DNA of 64,000 nucleotides from NCBI GenBank assembly GCA_963718195.1, contig CAVQYQ010000006.1:744001-808000 (forward strand), in the 5' to 3' direction. The notes under the pieces were generated by a model. That model saw only the letters and a list, made by a program, of their open reading frames with translations. It did no database searches and was not told the DNA's origin. This stretch comes from MADRE3 sp963718195. GTDB taxonomy: Bacteria > Desulfobacterota > Desulfobulbia > Desulfobulbales > Desulfocapsaceae. Both the position numbers and the translations under genes were made by a program. Each line of letters starts with the position of its first letter. The first letter of the stretch is position 1. Shown one piece after another: positions 18,104 to 26,713 of the stretch.

Positions 18104-18856
18104 ATGAATTTTTCGCCGTGTCTTGACATTTTTTTTCAACATCTGCCGTTTACACAGCGGCTTGAAGCAGTCAGCTCACTTGGCTTTAAGCGTTATGAAT
18201 TCTGGACCTGGTGGGATAAAAATATGGAGGAGATCCTGGAGGTCAGCCAGAAACTTGATCTCCAGCCTGTTGCCTACTGCACCAAATTTATCTCGCTGGT
18301 GGATAGATCATCCAGGGCCAGGTACCTCGATGGACTTGGAGAAACGATTGAAAATGCCAGGAAAACCAAGACCAAAGTAATTATCTCCCAGGTTGGTGAT
18401 GAACTGCCGGGTATTGCAAGAGAAGAGCAGATTGAAAGTATGATCGATGGGTTACGAGCATCGGCCGGACTTCTGCAAGGAACTGATATCGTGCTTGCCG
18501 TCGAGCCATTGAATACATTCTACGATCACGCCGGTTATTTTCTCTATTCATCAGCCGAGACGGTCCGTGTATTAGAGGCTGTTGATTCTGTCAACGTGAG
18601 AATGCTTTTCGACATCTATCACCAGCAGATCATGGAAGGCAATCTGATTAATAATATCAGAGAGTATATCGATTATATCGCTCATTTTCATATCGCCGAT
18701 GTACCGGGCAGACACGAAATCGGGACTGGAGAAATTAATTTTGCCAATATTCTGAACGTGATCAAGGACTCCGATTACCAGGGTTCTGTGGGAATCGAGT
18801 TGTTTCCGTTGAACCCAGACCACAGTGAGGTTCTGAATAACCCGCTGTTCAGATGA
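18104..18856 (+). CDS. hyi: Hydroxypyruvate isomerase-like TIM-barrel protein
   Basis: A 250-residue AP-endonuclease-2/xylose-isomerase-type barrel. Metal-site residues are visible in the usual order: a Glu in AVEPLNTFYDHAGYF (near residue 131), Asp/His in LFDIYHQQIMEG (near 167), a His in FHIADVPGRHEIGTGEI (near 193-203) and the terminal Glu in VGIELFP (near 229). This matches Hyi/OtnI enzymes that interconvert hydroxypyruvate and tartronate semialdehyde or related keto sugars. No glyoxylate carboligase or tartronate semialdehyde reductase is nearby, so the pathway is uncertain. Converges on the phnE-like gene 15 bases downstream. Confidence 0.85.
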   Translation: MNFSPCLDIFFQHLPFTQRLEAVSSLGFKRYEFWTWWDKNMEEILEVSQKLDLQPVAYCTKFISLVDRSSRARYLDGLGETIENARKTKTKVIISQVGDELPGIAREEQIESMIDGLRASAGLLQGTDIVLAVEPLNTFYDHAGYFLYSSAETVRVLEAVDSVNVRMLFDIYHQQIMEGNLINNIREYIDYIAHFHIADVPGRHEIGTGEINFANILNVIKDSDYQGSVGIELFPLNPDHSEVLNNPLFR

Positions 18857-18871
18857 TAGTTCTGTTCATGG

Positions 18872-20389
18872 TTATTGGCCACGGCTGGTAACGGCACCAA
18901 TTGCTGAAGTGCTGAACTTTGTGGAGATTCGCAGGCGACGTCTGATTTCCTGTGAACAGCTGTCTATCAACATATTGGCAAGTGCAGTCACAACAATCAG
19001 CAGCAGTGCCGTGTCCAGGTGATCGATACTCATCGCACTGTCGATATAGAAGCCGAGCGTATGCACCCCCAGTATGCCCAGGATTGCCGATTCGCGCATG
19101 ATAACTTCCCATCGATAAAACAAAAAGGCCAGAAACTTGCCGTACATGCGCGGGAGTATCTCATAAAAATAACGGTTTAGTCTGCCGGGGGACGTGTCAA
19201 ACGGCAGGTCAGTAGCGTCGGCGTCGCGGGCGCTGAGGTAGGCAAGAATCGCCCCGTTGTGCAGGACAAGGGCACAGATTGCCGGGAGCATCGAGGGACC
19301 CCAGAGCAGCAGAAACGTATAGGCCAGGATGTATTCCGGAGTAGTCCTGAGGACGACCAGGGCCAAATGAGTATTGGCGCGATTGAGACGACTGCTGAAA
19401 TGTGAGCTGGCGCCTGGGAAACTTATCAGGGCAAACATGCCGGTCCCAACCAGGACAATCTGGGTGAGCAGGAAGGTGAACCAGATACCGGGCCAGGCCT
19501 GGGCAATCATGATATCCTTGATCCAGACAAGTGTCGGCCAAAGAGCAAACTGGATCGATTGGCTGCCGTCATAATAGCCGGCCTCGCGCATGGGCCAGGG
19601 CAGGATATCATAGGTTAAAGAGCGTGACAGGTTAGATAACGAAAATGATGATTCCCACGATGTAAATACCAGGGCAATGATCAATGGCAGGAAGATGAAA
19701 CGGGCCCTGGCCCAATACTTCAGGGAAATGACAAGCAGGAAAAAGCAGTAGAGCAGGGTTGCCGCTTCGCTGAACATGCCTTCGTTGAAAGCCGTTTCCA
19801 GGTGATAACCAAGCGTCGGCAGACCAATGAAACCAAGGATTGCGCTGGAGCGCAGGCCACACTCGAAACGGTAGGAGGTGTAGTTTTTGAGGTCGCCATA
19901 GATGAGCGGAAGGGTGGTGAAAAGAAAACTGCTCAGTCGGGACACCGAGGGCGGAAGGCTGTCGGCAGGATGTTTGTCAGACTCCTGGGCGATCTCGGCA
20001 TACACTTTTGCGAAAATTCCGGCGTAGGGGATGGCAATGGCCATGATCCCACAGACCGCATTCAACCCCAATAATGGCATCAGCAAAAATGCCCAGAAAA
20101 GCTCATGTATGGCCCGGATAAATGAACAAAACAGCCGCACCGCAGTGAACTCAAAAAAGAGTGCTAGAAACGCTCCACCTGCGACGGCGAGACTGATACC
20201 GACCAGGGCAAAACTGACGGTATTGAACAGCGCCCGAAAAAGTTCCATGCCGAGACTGAGATTCGGGGTGACCATGCCCCGGGCCATGCGTCTGAGCTCC
20301 TGCCAGGGGTCGAGCGTGGATATCGAAATATCGGAAAACAGCAGCGCAGCAAAACCAAGCACAACAAAATAAAGTGAGGTCCTGAGCAT
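18872..20389 (-). CDS. phnE: PhnE-type ABC permease, two permease domains fused in one chain
   Basis: A 505-residue membrane protein with about twelve helices. Two homologous permease halves are present, each with a PhnE coupling motif: LPLIYGDLKNYTSYRFECGLRSSAILGF (split around residues 155-185) in the first half and LPRMYGKFLAFLFYRWEVIMRESAILGI (around 420-450) in the second. Ordinary PhnE is about 260 residues and works as a dimer; here the dimer is one chain. Together with PhnC- and PhnD-like proteins upstream it forms an importer for an oxyanion or phosphonate. The gene begins three bases after the ATPase stop. Confidence 0.9.
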   Translation of the reverse strand: MLRTSLYFVVLGFAALLFSDISISTLDPWQELRRMARGMVTPNLSLGMELFRALFNTVSFALVGISLAVAGGAFLALFFEFTAVRLFCSFIRAIHELFWAFLLMPLLGLNAVCGIMAIAIPYAGIFAKVYAEIAQESDKHPADSLPPSVSRLSSFLFTTLPLIYGDLKNYTSYRFECGLRSSAILGFIGLPTLGYHLETAFNEGMFSEAATLLYCFFLLVISLKYWARARFIFLPLIIALVFTSWESSFSLSNLSRSLTYDILPWPMREAGYYDGSQSIQFALWPTLVWIKDIMIAQAWPGIWFTFLLTQIVLVGTGMFALISFPGASSHFSSRLNRANTHLALVVLRTTPEYILAYTFLLLWGPSMLPAICALVLHNGAILAYLSARDADATDLPFDTSPGRLNRYFYEILPRMYGKFLAFLFYRWEVIMRESAILGILGVHTLGFYIDSAMSIDHLDTALLLIVVTALANMLIDSCSQEIRRRLRISTKFSTSAIGAVTSRGQ

Positions 20390-20392
20390 GTG

Positions 20393-21091
20393 CTAGCTGT
20401 AGAGACGCTCAAGGTGTTTAGCTGAAACCTCATGTGACGGGAGATCAAAGAGGATCCTGTGATCGTGCAGGCCTATAATCCTGTCGAAAAATTCCAGCGA
20501 TAATTCGACGTAGTGCATGGCGGAAATGACAGTTGTACCGATTCCGGTGATGAGTTTGACTATATCTCTGCCTTGAACGATATCAAGCGATGATACCGGT
20601 TCATCGGCCATCAGTATAGAACCACCCCGGTAAAGGGCCCGGCCGATGCCGACACGCTGCTGCTGACCTCCAGATAAGGTACCGATTTTATCCCATAGTT
20701 TTTCTTCTAAACCAAGTTGCCGAGCGATCTTCCTGATCTCCTTTATCTCCTGTTTTGCAGGTCTTATCAAGGTGCGAATATTATGCAGGACAGAATGAAA
20801 ATCCAGGCGGCCCATGTAGATGTTATGGAACGTGCTCAGTTGTGAAACGAGCGCGTAATGCTGATGTATGAACCCACAATCCTGGGGTTTAAGTTGGTAG
20901 AGACGGCGCAGCAGCGTTGTTTTACCGGCACCGCTTGATCCGATAAGAGCAATTTTCTCACCGGCATCTATCTTCAGAGTTATGTCTGCCAGGGCATTGA
21001 TACCGTTGTAACTGATCGTTTCCCGGTTCAGCTCAAACAGTGGTTTGCCTACCATCGAGCTATGGTTTATCCGCTGTATCGGCCTTGACAT
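20393..21091 (-). CDS. phnC: PhnC-type ABC transporter ATP-binding protein
   Basis: A 232-residue ATPase with Walker A GSSGAGKTTLLR (near residue 51), signature LSGGQQQRVGIGRAL (near 138), Walker B ILMADEPVSSLD (near 160) and the H-loop histidine in ISAMHYVELS. It is a little shorter than typical PhnC (about 260). It lies 21 bases after the binding-protein gene and three before the fused permease. Confidence 0.9.
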   Translation of the reverse strand: MSRPIQRINHSSMVGKPLFELNRETISYNGINALADITLKIDAGEKIALIGSSGAGKTTLLRRLYQLKPQDCGFIHQHYALVSQLSTFHNIYMGRLDFHSVLHNIRTLIRPAKQEIKEIRKIARQLGLEEKLWDKIGTLSGGQQQRVGIGRALYRGGSILMADEPVSSLDIVQGRDIVKLITGIGTTVISAMHYVELSLEFFDRIIGLHDHRILFDLPSHEVSAKHLERLYS

Positions 21092-21112
21092 GGGTCTCTG
21101 TTCAATGCGAAG

Positions 21113-21982
21113 TTATCGAAAGATTTTAATCGCTTTACCGGTTTCCAGGATCGGTTCATAGAGTGAGTTGTCTGCTGCAATGAATCGCTTTCTGGGAAAG
21201 GCCTCCAGCAGGACCGGATCGTCGATTGCCAGCAGTGCCTGCTGGATTTTTGCAACCGTTCCCGGTCCGAACCTGGCATCCACATCACCACGTACAGTCC
21301 AGTTATAGTCAGGGTATTCAGGGCTCTTCCAGATGACGCTTACTTTAGCCGGATCGATACGGCCTTCCTTGAGTTCATGCTCCCACACCTTGAAATTGAC
21401 GGCTCCGAGCTGATAACTGCCGGATTGTACCAGGGCTATTGTTTTTGAGTGGTCACCACTGAACCCGACGGTAGAGAATAATTTGTCCGGTGACTTGCCG
21501 AATTGTTTGCTCAGGAAATATTCAGGCATCAACCGTCCTGAAGTTGAGCCCTTGGAACCAAAGGTAAAGGTTCTCCCGACGATGTTCTCGGGCAGTTTGT
21601 CGCCTGCCTGCAGACCGGTCGATGCGTGTGCTATGAAATAGGTGACAAAGTGCTGGTCTTCCTCACCTTGGGCAATTGCCTCAGAGCCCGGTACGGCAAG
21701 ACGGGCCTGTACTCCGGAGAGTCCACCGAACCAGGCCATCTGGACCTCATCATTTTTAAAGGCCTGTACCGAGGCACCATATGACTTAACGGGTATGTAA
21801 ATGAACTGTATTCCGACCTTCTTGCTCAGGTACTCAGCAACCTTGCCAAAACGGGACTCAAGTCTGGCCGTGTCCTGATCGGGAATTGCAGTAAACCTTA
21901 AAGACTGTGCTGCTGCGATACCATAAAACTGACTGATGCTTAGGGTCAGTAAGAAAATTGCGGTTAATGCTCTGATGATCAT
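21113..21982 (-). CDS. PhnD-family binding protein, putative selenate/oxyanion importer
   Basis: A 289-residue periplasmic binding protein with a Sec signal peptide (to about residue 25, AAAQS). The mature part opens LRFTAIPDQDTARLESRF and contains KSYGASVQAFKNDEVQMAWFGG, AQGEEDQHFVTYFIAHASTG and TFGSKGSTSGRLMPE. From memory this pattern matches the PhnD subfamily annotated as putative selenate ABC transporter binding protein rather than true phosphonate binders; no search was run. No phosphonate lyase genes are near. Two selenoprotein genes lie within 12 kb, which fits a role in selenium supply. First gene of the importer operon. Confidence 0.8.
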   Translation of the reverse strand: MIIRALTAIFLLTLSISQFYGIAAAQSLRFTAIPDQDTARLESRFGKVAEYLSKKVGIQFIYIPVKSYGASVQAFKNDEVQMAWFGGLSGVQARLAVPGSEAIAQGEEDQHFVTYFIAHASTGLQAGDKLPENIVGRTFTFGSKGSTSGRLMPEYFLSKQFGKSPDKLFSTVGFSGDHSKTIALVQSGSYQLGAVNFKVWEHELKEGRIDPAKVSVIWKSPEYPDYNWTVRGDVDARFGPGTVAKIQQALLAIDDPVLLEAFPRKRFIAADNSLYEPILETGKAIKIFR

Positions 21983-22291
21983 GATCTCTCCACGAATAAT
22001 GAAATTGAATAAGTCGAACTTCCATTACAATTCACCAGAAGAGATGCAGAGTCAAATCGGAACATTGTATCCGTCTCTCTTGCCCGATAAGGATTTTCTA
22101 TGAATAGCATGCAGCCAAGATGCTGCTTGAATTTATTGTGTCATAATCAGAGGGGTTTGCAGAATCCGTCAAGCCAGTCTCTATTTCATGTCTGGACCCA
22201 TACAATGATGATTTTTGAGACGGTGATATCACCGATTATTTCGAAGGGTAACCCGTTTACCTGATGACGAGAAGAAAACATTTATTAGATA
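21983..22291. other. Intergenic region upstream of the phnD-like gene
   Basis: About 310 bases holding the minus-strand promoter of the PhnDCE-type importer. I see no supported open frame and no recognised regulatory RNA. Confidence 0.3.
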
Positions 22292-22687
22292 TCATTGTTT
22301 CTGTATTACTATTTTCGCTATGTTACTAAGAGCTCTCCAGCAGATGAGTATATAGGGAGCAGCCCACCATGGCATATCAAAACAGAGTCTGCATGAGTTC
22401 TTGCCTGTCTGTATCAAGGTGTGACCGGTTGCCTCAATCGGCCCGATGCGCCAGTTCCAAAAGTCCAGCTCCCTGAATGTGATAATACGGAAGGGAAGCC
22501 AGAAGAACAGCGTTTTGACCCGTCCCATGCTGCCATATTCAATATGTCGATCGGGGCAATCCACATCAACGAGAGATGGCCCCCATGTTGTCCAGAGGTG
22601 GGTGTCAGTGATAATATCCCATACAGCTTCCGCTGAACCTTCTATTTCTTTGCAAACCGATATGGTGCCATTTTTTAAAACGATCAT
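22292..22687 (-). CDS. SRPBCC (START/polyketide cyclase-like) protein
   Basis: A 131-residue protein with the helix-grip opening 'VCKEIEGSAEAVWDIITDTHLWTTWGPSL' pattern (residues 11-39) common to polyketide cyclase/dehydrase and lipid-binding SRPBCC proteins. A tryptophan-rich middle (FWLPF, FWNWRIG, MPWWAAP) suggests a hydrophobic pocket or membrane contact. The stop overlaps no other gene, but the start abuts the stop of the 322-residue gene (shared base at 22687), so the two are co-transcribed. Ligand unknown. Confidence 0.75.
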   Translation of the reverse strand: MIVLKNGTISVCKEIEGSAEAVWDIITDTHLWTTWGPSLVDVDCPDRHIEYGSMGRVKTLFFWLPFRIITFRELDFWNWRIGPIEATGHTLIQTGKNSCRLCFDMPWWAAPYILICWRALSNIAKIVIQKQ

Positions 22688-23655
22688 CAGATGCTCGCTT
22701 CATTTTGCTTGTTAACATGGTTTTTCACGAGATCTGCAGCTTCCTCAGTTAAAAGCGGTCTTGTTTGCTGGAAAAGAGTCTTGCAGGCTTCGATGGAAAG
22801 CTGTTTAACAACAGATATTGACTCAAGCTCATTGAGCGTATGAGGAAATTTTGTATTGCTCTGCACTATCTCTGTTTTTTGAACAATTTTTGAATAGATG
22901 AGTGACTGGGCGCACAAAAGTTGCCATGTTCGCCGGCCAATATCCTGGCCAAAAATGTAACTCAGCGTTAATTCATCGCCAGGGCTGAAAAGCGTACCCT
23001 TGCAGTTCAGGATGTGCATGGCCTGTCTGTCAATCGAGTAAGTCTGAAGCTGCCATTGTTCTGAAAGGTTTTTTGCTAGCAGTTTATGGAGCAGCAGGTG
23101 TATGGATCCCGCTTCAATATAGGCCGCTTTGTCAGGATTCAGCAACTCCATGATACGTTTGGCCCGCAGGGTATCGCGAAGTATGAATCTCGCGGCATCA
23201 GCCTTTGCAAAGGTGTTCATGCTTGCCAGTATCTGGCTGAAATCATTGCCCCGTACCTCCTTGTAGTAATTAATGAGCTTTCCGGTAGCATCTCGTTCTG
23301 CCTGATAGACAGAAAAGTCAGGAGTGCCCGGTTCGATCTCTTCAGGGGTGTGATCTTCTGCCAGGAAATACTGAATACCGATCAGCAGGTCAAGGTACGG
23401 TTCAACCTGCAGAATCTCTTTTCCATCTTGAGATAACTGTTGCAGCAAACGATACTGACCTGACATAAATGCAGGGTAATCAATATCCAGTTCGAGCAGG
23501 TGCTCTTCAATCTCAATGGAACCGCTGAGTACTGCTTGAAAGTCAGGGTGAAATGGTTCTTCAAGGATAATGACGTCATGATCCGTCATGAGCCCCGCGG
23601 TAAGCTCGAGTGTTTCGGGGCGATGTGTGGAATAACAGACGGTTACAGTGCTCAT
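22687..23655 (-). CDS. Uncharacterised protein, possibly TIKI/TraB/EreA superfamily
   Basis: A 322-residue soluble protein without signal peptide or membrane helices. Three spaced motifs loosely recall the TIKI/TraB/erythromycin-esterase fold: STHRPETLEL...DVIILEEPFHP near the N-terminus (His/Glu), RDTLRAKRIMELL near residue 180, and YIEAGSIHLLLHKLL near 200. This is a weak, by-eye assignment, and the fold would need a profile or structure search. It is co-transcribed with the SRPBCC gene that follows. Confidence 0.6.
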   Translation of the reverse strand: MSTVTVCYSTHRPETLELTAGLMTDHDVIILEEPFHPDFQAVLSGSIEIEEHLLELDIDYPAFMSGQYRLLQQLSQDGKEILQVEPYLDLLIGIQYFLAEDHTPEEIEPGTPDFSVYQAERDATGKLINYYKEVRGNDFSQILASMNTFAKADAARFILRDTLRAKRIMELLNPDKAAYIEAGSIHLLLHKLLAKNLSEQWQLQTYSIDRQAMHILNCKGTLFSPGDELTLSYIFGQDIGRRTWQLLCAQSLIYSKIVQKTEIVQSNTKFPHTLNELESISVVKQLSIEACKTLFQQTRPLLTEEAADLVKNHVNKQNEASI

Positions 23656-23811
23656 AAGGGATTATGGATATGACAGGGTATTCCTGTTACACTCTCAACA
23701 GGAGCCACTTTTCTCAAATACAATGGATTGAAATGGTTAGAAATGGGTGACAGAATCCTGTATGCAGTCTCCCTGAAAGTTTTTGATTGATGAAATAGGC
23801 TCTAAGAAGGG

Positions 23812-24315
23812 TTATTTCTGTCCGAACGAGAGCTGGGTGGCTTCGGCATCAGACCCCAGTTCGCCCTCTTTTATCTCACGCTGAATGGCCAGAAAATGAG
23901 ACATTGTATTATCCCCTTTTCTAATTGGCACAATTTTCCATTCCATCATGAATTCTGAACCATCCTTTCGATAATTAAATGTCTGACCGTGAAAAACATC
24001 TCCTTTTTCTATTGTCTCTTTTAAATGAGCCAACACATTCTCGTCAGATCTTTCTCCCTGGAGCAAGGCTGGAGATTGACCAAGAAGTTCCTGGAGGCTG
24101 TATCCGGTCATGTCACAGAGTGCCTGGTTAACGTAAACGATCGGAAATCCTGGTCCTGCTTCAGTGATCATGACACCATGAAAAGATAAATCGAAGGCTG
24201 ATTGCAGCATGTTTCCCATAATAATCTGAAAATTCTGGTCATGACTGAAGATTCCGGAAATATCTGGTGATCCATTCATAGATATGTCTTCCCTCCCTGT
24301 AAGAAGTATTTTCAT
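23812..24315 (-). CDS. Stand-alone PAS domain protein (LOV-like, no flavin cysteine)
   Basis: A 167-residue protein made almost entirely of one PAS domain (residues about 35-145): MITEAGPGFPIVYVNQALCDMTGYSLQELLG, a PALLQGE stretch where phototropin-type LOV domains have NCRFLQG, and YRKDGSEFMMEWKIVPI. The photoactive cysteine is replaced (SPALLQ), so blue-light flavin chemistry is not expected. No output domain is attached, so it may be a diffusible sensor or adaptor. An ATG at 24279 with GGAGG twelve bases upstream is an alternative start. Confidence 0.78.
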   Translation of the reverse strand: MKILLTGREDISMNGSPDISGIFSHDQNFQIIMGNMLQSAFDLSFHGVMITEAGPGFPIVYVNQALCDMTGYSLQELLGQSPALLQGERSDENVLAHLKETIEKGDVFHGQTFNYRKDGSEFMMEWKIVPIRKGDNTMSHFLAIQREIKEGELGSDAEATQLSFGQK

Positions 24316-24514
24316 TTATCAGACTATCCAGGGTCTGAACAGTTTGTAAAAAGGATAGTTGTCTACTTTGTGTTTCCAGCTTGGACCCGGCTGGGGAAAT
24401 GTCCGCTCCAGTCCTGGCATATGGCGGAAATCCCACCAGCTAACGAGATCCAAAACGAAATGATGGAGCAGAAAGTGACTGGACCTAGCAGTTTACAAAT
24501 ATCTCTTAAAAATG

Positions 24515-25000
24515 CTATTCAAGTGCTTTTAATTGAGTCAGAAAATCCTGGTTATTTGGGACACCTTCCTGGATAAATCTGATAATCCCCTTTTTGTCGA
24601 TCAGGTAGGTGACTCTTCCACTCCCGTAGAGTTTTTTAATTTTTTTTCCGGTATCTGCAATGAGCTTGAATTTCACCCCTTCTTCATCAACGAACTTCTG
24701 AAGGGTTTCCATATCATCATTGCTGACACCAAGAAGTTCTGCATTCAGGCTGTTAAATTCTTCCAGATCACGCTGGAATTCAAGGAGCTCTGAACTTCAG
24801 ACAGATGTAAATACGGCAAAATAGAGTGCCAGGACCACATTCTTCTTGCCGGCAAAGTCTGCTAAAGAGACCTCGCCATGGGTTGATTGGGCGGTAAAAG
24901 ATGGTGCTTTGTCTCCGACTTCAAGACTGAATGAGATTAAGGGAAAAGATAAAATGGAGACAATTAAGAGCAGTTGAAAAAATCGTCGCAGGTTTTTCAT
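24515..25000 (-). CDS. Secreted selenocysteine-containing peroxiredoxin (in-frame TGA at 24797-24799)
   Basis: Read through one TGA, the frame from ATG 25000 gives 161 residues. An N-terminal signal peptide (to about residue 25) is followed by AhpC/TSA-type peroxiredoxin sequence: LEVGDKAPSFTAQSTHGEVSL, then LYFAVFTSV-U-SSELLEFQ, then GVSNDDMETLQKFVDE and VTYLIDKKGIIRFI. The TGA (residue 68) falls exactly at the peroxidatic cysteine, and sequence downstream continues the family without a break. There is no cysteine anywhere else, so it would be a one-Sec peroxidase. The ribosome binding site AAGGAG is six bases before the ATG. A SECIS-like hairpin lies downstream. Automatic gene callers would give two fragments. 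Confidence 0.92.
24761..24778 (-). promoter_or_regulatory. Bacterial SECIS hairpin for the peroxiredoxin TGA
   Basis: On the coding strand UUCCAG-CGUGAU-CUGGAA forms a 6-bp stem extendable by further A-U pairs below. The six-base apical loop has G at position two, as expected for SelB binding. The loop starts 24 bases after the UGA, within the usual 16-37 window. Confidence 0.75.
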
Positions 25001-25268
25001 GGATTCTCCTTAAAAAGCTTTAAAATTAATGTAAATTTTAGACGAAATGTCATTTCTGACCCGATATGTGCTGGCTTGGAAATGAGTTTCGTATATGTTA
25101 CGTTTTCATGACATGCTCACGCTTCAGGTGCTGCTCCAAACAACAATAAGCATAATTATAATTGAAACAATGGAGTCCTTTGGCACGAGGTCTTTGATTA
25201 TGGGGAGCGAACAAAATGTTTCAATCTTGATAATCCCCTTATCCTCACCAATTAAGGAAGGTAGTGAT

Positions 25269-25868
25269 ATGAATCTGAAATACAGACACTGTTTCTGGAA
25301 GGGCTGGATGTATTTATTGCTGGCCTGCACGATCATCCTTAGCCCTGTTTCAGGAATGTCATCGGAGGATGAAGACAGACTCTGGAAGGCTCTGAGAACA
25401 GGAAATTCCTTTGTCTTAATGCGTCATGCTCTTGCCCCAGGAACTGGTGATCCCCAAGATTTTGATGTAGAAGATTGTTCGACACAAAGAAACCTTTCTG
25501 ATACCGGTCGCAGGCAGGCAGCGGCAATAGGGGATCTGTTTCGGGAGCATGGAATAGAAAAAGCACGCGTTTTCTCAAGCCAGTGGTGCCGATGTCTGGA
25601 AACGGCAACCTTACTAAAGCTTGGTAACGTGGAGAAACTTCCCCTGTTGAACTCTTTTTTTCGACATTACGAGCGCGGTGAATTTCAGACGAAAAATAGT
25701 AGGGAATGGATTTCCAGACAAAATCTCGAACAACCCCTCGTGCTGGTCACTCACCAGGTCAATATAACGGCCCTGACTGATGTCTATCCGTCATCCGGCG
25801 AGTTGATAATTGTTAAAAGACGAGGATCGGGTGAACTTTCAGTGCTCGGCAGTATTAGAACTGAGTGA
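25269..25868 (+). CDS. Histidine phosphatase family protein, exported
   Basis: A 199-residue protein with a signal peptide (residues about 10-30) and the phosphoglycerate-mutase-like core: catalytic RHA in FVLMRHALAPG (near residue 56), a QWCRCLETA arginine (near 105) and the second catalytic histidine in LVTHQVNITALT (near 162). Similar short SixA/Ais-like phosphatases act on phosphoprotein or lipid A heptose phosphates; the substrate is unknown here. The ATG at 25269 with AAGGAAGG upstream is preferred to a longer frame from 25095. Confidence 0.88.
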   Translation: MNLKYRHCFWKGWMYLLLACTIILSPVSGMSSEDEDRLWKALRTGNSFVLMRHALAPGTGDPQDFDVEDCSTQRNLSDTGRRQAAAIGDLFREHGIEKARVFSSQWCRCLETATLLKLGNVEKLPLLNSFFRHYERGEFQTKNSREWISRQNLEQPLVLVTHQVNITALTDVYPSSGELIIVKRRGSGELSVLGSIRTE

Positions 25869-26010
25869 ATGAAATGAGTCTCTGGCAGGATGAACAAATG
25901 TTTAATTTAAATACATCTTATATGGGATTCACAAGAGCTTGGACAGGTGTGGGTGAACAGACCCAACAATGCGTAGCTTGTTCGTCAGAAAGGTAATGTA
26001 CTTCCGCTCT

Positions 26011-26634
26011 TCAAAGAATGGTGTCTATCTCGATTACCTGCCAGTTAATGTCATGGTCTCCCAAAGTGATGGCGGCAATGTAGTTTGGAAGGCCTGTTGA
26101 TGTATTTTCCGGTATGCAATGTTGATGTACCAGCCAGCTAATATCTTGGTGGTGCAATTGAATCAAGATGTCGTCTATAATCTGGGTGATACTGCAACCG
26201 GGGAGACCTGACAACCCCTGTCCACTGGCTTTTAGTACCGCCTCTTTAGCTGTCCAGTATCGAAAAAACAAGGGGAGGTTATACTCGTCGGCCAGGTGCC
26301 ACTCGGTCTCTGAGGCAATCTGATCCTTGAGTAGATGCGAAACTTCCCTAATCTGTTCAATGTCAATACCAACGACAGATGGTGCAACGACAGCAGTGAC
26401 ACAGTTAACTGAATAGGACAGGGACCAGTACACTCCATCTGTTGGAACAGGGACGCCATGTACATCTTTATCGGGTGGATGAAAGGTGATATTGCTTTTT
26501 TCTGCCGAAATTTTAAGGGCCTCCCTACCATATTTACCGCGTGTCTCTACCTTCTCAGGCCCTGACATCGTTTCAAGGTCGGGGATCTGGATGATGACCG
26601 GGTGAATAGCGGCCCATTCACTGCTCTGTTGCAA
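26011..26634 (-). CDS. 4'-phosphopantetheinyl transferase (Sfp/Gsp type)
   Basis: A 207-residue enzyme with the two PPTase motifs: GIDIEQIREV near residue 93 and FRYWTAKEAVLKASGQGLSG near residues 122-142; Asp, Glu and the KEAVLK helix bind magnesium-CoA. It transfers phosphopantetheine to carrier-protein serines. The PKS with tandem ACPs at 29.9-32.8 kb is the obvious client. It lies 80 bases downstream of the monooxygenase gene on the same strand. Confidence 0.92.
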   Translation of the reverse strand: MQQSSEWAAIHPVIIQIPDLETMSGPEKVETRGKYGREALKISAEKSNITFHPPDKDVHGVPVPTDGVYWSLSYSVNCVTAVVAPSVVGIDIEQIREVSHLLKDQIASETEWHLADEYNLPLFFRYWTAKEAVLKASGQGLSGLPGCSITQIIDDILIQLHHQDISWLVHQHCIPENTSTGLPNYIAAITLGDHDINWQVIEIDTIL

Positions 26635-26713
26635 GCTGGCTAACCCTCCACGATGACCGTGTGTCCAAGGGATACCAGGCAGGTCGAGGTGGCGAGGAGT
26701 CCTCTTCTTTTTA

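Noticed and set aside
18872..21982. Phosphonate uptake and degradation locus
   Set aside because: Only importer genes are present; no phnG-M lyase, phosphonatase or ptxD-like gene is nearby, and the binding protein motifs point elsewhere.
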